Part shown: positions 59,284 to 64,000 of the stretch, piece by piece
How the letters are laid out: every line of letters begins with the position of its first letter
Position numbering within the stretch: the first letter of the stretch is position 1
Source: Bryobacter aggregatus MPL3
GTDB taxonomy: Bacteria > Acidobacteriota > Terriglobia > Bryobacterales > Bryobacteraceae
DNA length: 64,000 bases
Direction of reading: 5' to 3'
Assembly (NCBI RefSeq): GCF_000702445.1
Contig: NZ_JNIF01000003.1
Span: forward strand, 1,116,001-1,180,000
Position numbers and translations under genes: made by a program
Notes under the pieces: generated by a model
Databases searched by the model: none
What the model was told of the DNA's origin: nothing
What the model saw: the letters and a program-made list of their open reading frames with translations, nothing else

Positions 59284-60384
59284 ATGATTTTGCGCAGACG
59301 AAGCTTCTTGATGGGTGCGGCCGCGCCGCTCCTGGCTCAATCCTCAGGGGACACCATTCCCACCGCGATCATCGGCATCGGAGGGCGAGGCACCGGACTC
59401 CTGGACGGCATTTTGAAGCAACCGAATGCAAAGGTCGTCATGGTTTGCGACAACAAACCTGACCGCCTGGACAAAGCGGCAACCACTGCCGCAAAATCAA
59501 ACCCGAAGGCCACCGCGGACTGGCAACGCGTCATCGACAACAAAGACGTCCAGGCCGTCTACATCGCCACCCCGCCGCATCTGCACGCCGAGATGGCGAT
59601 CGCGGCCCTCAAAGCAGGCAAGCATGTCTATTGCGAGAAGCCGATCGGACTCACCCCCAGTTCCATCCGCGACCTGATGGCCGCCGCCAAGGCGAGTGGG
59701 AAGGTCTTCCAGGCCGGGCAGCAGTTGCGTTCCATGGTCCAGTTGAACGACGCTATTCGCAAAATCCAGGACGGCGTCATTGGCGACATCCTCTTTGTCA
59801 AAGCGCAACGCCACGCCTCAGCAGACCTGAAGTACGACGGCAGTTCCGGCGACTGGTACTTCGACCTCAAGAAATCGGGCGGCTATCTCGTCGAGCAATC
59901 GGTCCACAATCTGGACCTCTGCAATTGGGTGATCGGCAATCATCCCACCCGCGCCGCGGGCTTTGGCGGCATCAATCTCCACAAGAACGAACCAGCCGGG
60001 CGCGACATCTACGATCATCAAAATCTGATCTACGACTATCCGAACGGCGTCACGCTGTCCTTCACCCAGCTGGTCTATCACCCGCGCAACATGCCCGCAG
60101 GCAACCAGTACGTCAATGTTTACGGCAGCAAGGGCTCCGTTGAGCTGATGGGGTCGATGAACTTTTACAGCAGCGACGGCACCCAACAGACCTTGCTCTC
60201 GCCGAAGGTGGAGGAGAACCCCGATGCGCACACGGTCGCATTCTTTAGCGCCATCCAGAAGGGGACTCCGAATCCCGCCGACATCAACGTGGGAGCCACT
60301 GGCGCACTCACCGCCATCCTGGGCAACGAAGTCTGCCGCCAGGGCAAAGTACTGCAGTGGTCCGATTTGGGAGTGAAGGTCTAG
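59284..60384 (+). CDS. Gfo/Idh/MocA-family oxidoreductase, Tat-type leader
   Basis: A 366-residue protein from ATG 59284. Residues 1-20 form a Tat-like leader (RRRSFLMGAAAPLLA). The nucleotide-binding fold starts IPTAIIGIGGRGTGLL, and HVYCEKPIG holds the catalytic lysine of the family. It is expected to oxidise or reduce a sugar with NAD(P)H, although a periplasmic location raises a question of cofactor supply, as for glucose-fructose oxidoreductase with tightly bound NADP. It is divergent to the DUF1080 gene, and the pair may degrade glycans by the 3-keto route. Confidence 0.9.
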   Translation: MILRRRSFLMGAAAPLLAQSSGDTIPTAIIGIGGRGTGLLDGILKQPNAKVVMVCDNKPDRLDKAATTAAKSNPKATADWQRVIDNKDVQAVYIATPPHLHAEMAIAALKAGKHVYCEKPIGLTPSSIRDLMAAAKASGKVFQAGQQLRSMVQLNDAIRKIQDGVIGDILFVKAQRHASADLKYDGSSGDWYFDLKKSGGYLVEQSVHNLDLCNWVIGNHPTRAAGFGGINLHKNEPAGRDIYDHQNLIYDYPNGVTLSFTQLVYHPRNMPAGNQYVNVYGSKGSVELMGSMNFYSSDGTQQTLLSPKVEENPDAHTVAFFSAIQKGTPNPADINVGATGALTAILGNEVCRQGKVLQWSDLGVKV

Positions 60385-60389
60385 AACAG

Positions 60390-61443
60390 CTACAAGGTGG
60401 AGTCGATCACCATCTGCAGAATCGTGTGGTACTCGCTCGGCGAAATGCTGCGGCTTCCGTCTTGATCGAAGTCCACTTTGTGGGCGACGACAAGATTCAT
60501 CACCGGCAGGACCGTGATGTATTGGCCATTGGCCCCCATTGCGCTGTAAGCGTTTTGATAGGGGCCAGTCAAGGTTCCCGGCCAGTCTGGCGCGTCCCAC
60601 ACCCACCAAAGCATTCCGTAGCCCCAGCAGCCGATTTGAGTCTGGAAGGCGCCGATGGTCATCGGATGGATATCGCGCGAAGGGGTCACGAGTGTTGTAA
60701 CTCTCTTGGCCCAACCCGCCGGCATGATCTGCTTCCCATTCCAGTTGCCGTCAGACAGCATCAACAATCCGAGCCGCGCCATGTCGCGCGTCGAAAGATA
60801 CATCGCGTACTCCGGATGCCTGGTAATTGGCATCTCATCGTTCTTTCGTTGCAACGCCCGGTCAAGTCCTGCTCGAGAGCGACGAAGATATCCTTTCCGG
60901 TTTCCTTCTCAAATGCGGTTCCTACCGCGTTAAAGTCCCAGTTGTGATATTGAAAATAGGTGCCCGGACCTTGCGATCCGCGGCGGGAAGCAAGCACCGT
61001 CAATCCCTCGTTCGCCGTCGGCAAATAGATGCCGGAGCGCGCGGTCAGGAGATGGTAGAGGCGAGCCTTCTTTTCGATGGGTAAGAACGGGGAAACGTCA
61101 GTGAGCCCCAGTTGTTCGACGGTCAGATCGAGATCGATCTGATACTTCCCGTACAGCATTGCCAGAATGCTTTTGCGAACCGAGGCGACCTTGCTGACAC
61201 GCTTCAAATCGCCAGACTCAAAAATCACCCGGCATCGAACTGAAACCTGCATCGCGGTCGTCTTCTGGGTTTTCAGCAAACCCGCAACACTTCTAGCTTC
61301 TCGCTCGAATAGTCTTCTTCTTCAGGCTTTACCGTCGTCCAGTTTGTTTCCGGGAAGGAAGTCTTGGCGCTTTGCGCCCAACTCATGCCGGCCATCACCA
61401 AGCCACATGCCGCCAGACACTTCCGTTGAGAAAGAGCCCGCAT
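60390..61443 (-). pseudogene. Serine hydrolase (class C beta-lactamase-like), broken by frameshifts
   Basis: Three frames are needed to read one protein. The start (ATG 61443) gives a secreted leader (MRALSQRKCLAACGLVMAGMSWAQ) and reads to a TGA near 61273. The next frame begins LKTQKTTAMQVSVRC and carries the SxxK motif in ASVRKSILAML, LLTARSGIYLP, and YHNWDFNAVG. After about 60860 the third frame resumes at ALQRKNDEMPITRHPEYAMYLSTRDMARLGLLML to the end. The first lesion is a 1-nt loss (or 2-nt gain) near 61275. The second lies near 60855, where about 7-8 residues seem missing. The family's KTG-like region is not obvious. Inactive unless sequencing error. Confidence 0.8.
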
Positions 61444-61468
61444 CGTGCCCGGGATCTTATCAGAATGC

Positions 61469-62635
61469 CTAAGTCCGAAACAGCACCTTCTCATTGTTGA
61501 AGATGCGCACGGCCAGGGCAAAACAAAGCACGGCATAGGACAGATTCGCCAGGTTCGTGATCGCGAAGGAGACAAGCGGAACATCGCCCTGCAAAATGCT
61601 CTTCAACAACTGGCTCGCGTTGAAGATGGGCACCAGGCTCAGGGCCGGGCTCAGTTCCATGCCCGGCAGTCCGCCCAACAGTGACGGGAAGATCGCCAGC
61701 ATGATCAGCGGCGTTAGATAGCTCTGTGCTTCCTTGAAACTGCGGGCGCGCAGGGCAATCGAGATCATCAACGCCCCAGCCATCACCGCCACCGGCAACA
61801 GCGTCAGCAGCACCAATCCAATCGTCGAGACATCTGTCGGAACATTGCCAACCATCTTCTCCATGCCCTTCATCGTGCCGCCTCCCCGTTTCAAACTGAG
61901 GAAGAGGCTCGTCGTGGTCAGCACTGCAGTGAGATAGGTGGCCGTAACGCAGGCAAGAATCTTTGCGAGCACGATGTCCGTACGCCGCGCAGGGCTGGCC
62001 AGCAGAGTCTCGATTGTCTTGCGTTCCTTTTCTCCTGCCGTCATATCGATCGCCGGATACATGCCTCCCGAGAACATCAGCAGAATCACCACGTAGCCCA
62101 AAATGCTGCCCAGCATGAAGCCGCCCATCTTGCGTTCGCTCGCCACATTTTCGCGCTTCACCGTAAACGGCGTGAGGACACTCGCATCCAACTTCACCTC
62201 GCGCAACTTCTCGACTACAAGTGAATCCCGATACTCCGACAAGGCACTCCGTAGCTTGTCAGCGGCCATGCCGCTTGCCTGGCGCGTGCCCTCGGCATAG
62301 ATGGTGAGCGACTTCTGATCGGCCGACACGCTCAGTCCGGTCGCGGCCGTCTTATTTGCCACGGCACTCGCCACATCAGGCACCTCCACTCGCTGCAAAC
62401 CGCTCTTCGCAATCGGAGCCAGAAAGACCTCGGGGATGGAGCCGGCCACAATGGCAACCGTGGTAGCCTCCGTCGCCGCCTTCTTCTCGGCCTCTCCCAT
62501 AAAGCGTCCCACCACCCCAAAAAGAAGTGGGAACACCACCATCGGCAACAGCACCATGCTGATCAGCGTGCGGCGATCGCGCAGCAACTCAGTCAGTTCT
62601 TTGCGATACACCGTCCACGTGACGCTCCGATTCAT
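61469..62635 (-). CDS. ABC-2 type transporter permease (NatB-like)
   Basis: A 388-residue protein. One N-terminal membrane helix (LISMVLLPMVVFPLLFGVVG, about 25-44) is followed by a large extracytoplasmic domain (about 50-165) and five or six helices from about 175 to the end, with the EKERKTIETLLASPARR cytoplasmic loop characteristic of ABC-2/NatB permeases. It exports ions, drugs or lipids with the ATPase encoded next door. It overlaps the ATPase gene by 4 nt. Confidence 0.9.
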   Translation of the reverse strand: MNRSVTWTVYRKELTELLRDRRTLISMVLLPMVVFPLLFGVVGRFMGEAEKKAATEATTVAIVAGSIPEVFLAPIAKSGLQRVEVPDVASAVANKTAATGLSVSADQKSLTIYAEGTRQASGMAADKLRSALSEYRDSLVVEKLREVKLDASVLTPFTVKRENVASERKMGGFMLGSILGYVVILLMFSGGMYPAIDMTAGEKERKTIETLLASPARRTDIVLAKILACVTATYLTAVLTTTSLFLSLKRGGGTMKGMEKMVGNVPTDVSTIGLVLLTLLPVAVMAGALMISIALRARSFKEAQSYLTPLIMLAIFPSLLGGLPGMELSPALSLVPIFNASQLLKSILQGDVPLVSFAITNLANLSYAVLCFALAVRIFNNEKVLFRT

Positions 62636-63375
62636 GCGGCTCTCTCCAGTTCCAACAAGTCGAGGAAGATCTCACGCAGGCGTTGCTTTCCTGTGGCCGC
62701 ACGAAGCTCATCCATGCTGCCGCAGATCTTCAGTTGTCCATGATTGATCACGGCGATGCGATCGCAAAGATACTCGGCTTCTTCCATGATGTGAGTCGAA
62801 TAGACAATGCACTTGCCATTCCGCTTGGCCTCGAGAATACACCTCTCGATGATGCGGGCGGTGGGTAAGTCGAGCATCGCCGTGGGCTCATCGAGAATCA
62901 ACACCGGCGGATCATGCACCAGCGTCCGCGCGATCGCCGTCTTCTGCTTCATGCCGCTCGAGAGCTTGTCGCAACGGATGTCGGCAAAGCTACCCATGTC
63001 GAGCCGGGCGATGAGTTCTTCCGTGCGGCTCATCAGGCGGGCCTCAGGCACCTCGGCCAGGCGTCCGAAGAAATGCAGAATCTCACGCGGCGTGAGCCGC
63101 GCATAGAGGCCCATGTCGCCGGTGAGAAAACCAATCTGCCGCCGCACTTCGGCCGGAGCTTGCGAGATCTCAAAACCATTTACCGTCACGCTACCGGCAC
63201 TCGGCTCGAGCAGCGTTGCGATCAGACGCAGCGTCGTGCTTTTCCCCGCGCCATTCGGACCCAGCAGGCCAAAGATCTCGCCCTGCCCAACGGAGAAGCT
63301 GACCTTGTCCACAGCCAGAAAATCTCCACGCTTCGCATCGTGGAAGGAACGGCTGAGCCCTTGCACTTGTATCAT
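62632..63375 (-). CDS. ABC transporter ATP-binding protein (NatA-like)
   Basis: A 247-residue ATPase from ATG 63375. Walker A is GPNGAGKS (39-46), the Q-loop is in [11 protein letters not shown], the signature is LSSGMKQK, Walker B is [12 protein letters not shown] and the switch histidine is STHIMEEAE. It powers the downstream ABC-2 permease. The ATG overlaps the tsaE stop by 4 nt, placing both in one operon with tsaE. Confidence 0.92.
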   Translation of the reverse strand: MIQVQGLSRSFHDAKRGDFLAVDKVSFSVGQGEIFGLLGPNGAGKSTTLRLIATLLEPSAGSVTVNGFEISQAPAEVRRQIGFLTGDMGLYARLTPREILHFFGRLAEVPEARLMSRTEELIARLDMGSFADIRCDKLSSGMKQKTAIARTLVHDPPVLILDEPTAMLDLPTARIIERCILEAKRNGKCIVYSTHIMEEAEYLCDRIAVINHGQLKICGSMDELRAATGKQRLREIFLDLLELERAA

Positions 63376-63806
63376 GAGTCCCTTGATTGTAACGGAGCGA
63401 GCGTAATGCGGCGCTCGTCTTCTCCTCCATGCTCCAGACGGATAGCCAGGATATCCCGGGGCCAGAGAGCCGGAAAGCGCTCGCCCCATTCGATGAGTGT
63501 GAGCGCATTGCGATCGAGCAATTCATCAATGCCCAAGGACAACACTTCCTGCTCGCTCTCCAGCCGGTAGAGGTCAATGTGGAAGACCCGCGCCGGGTTG
63601 CCATACTCATGAATCAGCGGAAAGGTAGGGGAGGAAACATCGTCGCGCAGCGCAGCGCCACGCGCCTCGGCAATGCCTTTCACGAGTGTCGTCTTCCCTG
63701 CCCCTAGATTGCCGATCAACAGCACGGCCCCTCGCTGGGGCAGCAACGCCGACAGCTCGTGACCAAGCGCAATCGTCTCTTCTTCGCTACGGGTACGATA
63801 GTTCAT
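63372..63806 (-). CDS. tsaE: tRNA threonylcarbamoyladenosine biosynthesis ATPase TsaE
   Basis: A 144-residue protein. The P-loop is GNLGAGKTTLVKG (about 32-44), followed by SSPTFPLIHEYGNPARVFHIDLYRLES and LTLIEWGERFP, all family hallmarks. It works with TsaB, TsaC and TsaD on t6A37 of tRNA. The start overlaps the end of the nnr gene by 20 nt, the usual nnr-tsaE arrangement. Confidence 0.95.
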   Translation of the reverse strand: MNYRTRSEEETIALGHELSALLPQRGAVLLIGNLGAGKTTLVKGIAEARGAALRDDVSSPTFPLIHEYGNPARVFHIDLYRLESEQEVLSLGIDELLDRNALTLIEWGERFPALWPRDILAIRLEHGGEDERRITLAPLQSRDS

Positions 63807-64000
63807 GCAGTGCCTCCGGCAGATATTCGCACAGTGTCGAGGCCAGCGAGGTCATCTCGTGCTGGTGCTGTGCAGCAAGTTCTCCACAACGTCCATGCAA
63901 ATAGACCGCCGCAATCACCGCGGTCTTCGTATGGTCGCGATACTGACTCAGTAGCGCCGCCGTCAGGCCGGTAAGCACGTCGCCCGAGCCCGCCTTCGCC
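63787..64000 (-). CDS. nnr: ADP/ATP-dependent NAD(P)H-hydrate dehydratase C-terminus (partial, window edge)
   Basis: Only the last 70 or so codons are in the window. The frame starts AKAGSGDVLTGLTAALLSQ, matching the GSGDVL phosphate-binding motif of the YjeF C-terminal (ribokinase-like) domain, and continues AAVYLHGRCGELAA. This domain repairs damaged NAD(P)H hydrates. The stop overlaps tsaE by 20 nt. The upstream part is outside the window. Confidence 0.8.
   Translation of the reverse strand, partial: AKAGSGDVLTGLTAALLSQYRDHTKTAVIAAVYLHGRCGELAAQHQHEMTSLASTLCEYLPEALHELSYP

Noticed and set aside
1-64000. CRISPR arrays, tRNA or rRNA genes, insertion sequences, prophage or integrase genes
   Set aside because: No direct-repeat array, no cloverleaf or conserved rRNA segment, and no transposase or phage protein was recognised in any frame. 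The A/T-rich island has no detectable ends.

Overview
This window reads like a chromosomal segment of an Acidobacteriota bacterium, most likely of the Bryobacterales/Solibacteraceae type. The evidence is gene content, not a database match: two PadR plus ADOP-type permease pairs, an SpoIVB-like S55 peptidase, DUF1080 and Gfo/Idh/MocA sugar enzymes, DUF2277, DUF6807 (PmoA-like), a PEP-CTERM protein, a haem and copper monooxygenase fusion, and M56/BlaI/TonB genes. Genes are dense, mostly GC-rich, and often overlap by 4 nt. I saw no rRNA, tRNA, CRISPR array, insertion sequence or phage gene.

Layout. 1-4.8 kb: a secreted S55 peptidase, a beta-propeller-like secreted protein and a sugar nucleotidyltransferase. 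4.8-7.9 kb: an A/T-richer island with a long secreted protein whose frame is interrupted by an in-frame stop and a frameshift before a murein-endopeptidase-like domain. 7.9-11.7 kb: an MFS transporter with a leaderless-looking promoter, a DinG-like helicase, QueD and a 7Fe-type ferredoxin. 11.8-18.2 kb: a structured intergenic region and two divergent padR-ADOP units. 18.3-24.3 kb: a secreted protein, an amidase, then a cobalamin riboswitch ahead of class I ribonucleotide reductase nrdA-nrdB, then a radical SAM protein. 24.3-30.8 kb: a PrpE-like phosphatase, a two-subunit molybdenum hydroxylase, an ECF42-type sigma factor with its YCII/DGPF partner, and an ArsR-AHSA1-membrane protein operon. 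30.8-38.8 kb: a small zinc-ribbon-like gene, a PEP-CTERM ice-binding-like protein, ackA-xfp (phosphoketolase shunt) and a PAS/sigma-54 activator.

38.8-48.3 kb is mostly minus strand: an aldo/keto reductase, an esterase, a macro-domain protein, a VOC-DoxX pair, a TetR regulator with two matching operators, and a four-gene operon (ATP-grasp, cytochrome c/Cu monooxygenase, AGE epimerase, amidohydrolase). 48.3-54.7 kb: an Aas-like membrane acyltransferase with a decayed AMP-binding domain, a PmoA-like protein, a Tat translocase pair with unusual extensions, a methyltransferase and a LamG/DUF1080-like protein. 54.7-58 kb: a blaI-M56-lipoprotein-tonB-tonB operon. 58-64 kb: a cupin, a DUF1080 protein and an oxidoreductase set, a multiply broken serine hydrolase, an ABC-2 exporter, tsaE and the edge of nnr.

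The clearest regulatory stories are the B12 riboswitch on nrdAB (an oxygen-dependent enzyme switched off when B12 is available for a B12-dependent one, which would lie outside the window), the TetR operator pair linking tetR, DUF2277 and doxX-VOC, and the PadR operator between the two ADOP units. Function calls come from recognising motifs by eye; no searches were run.
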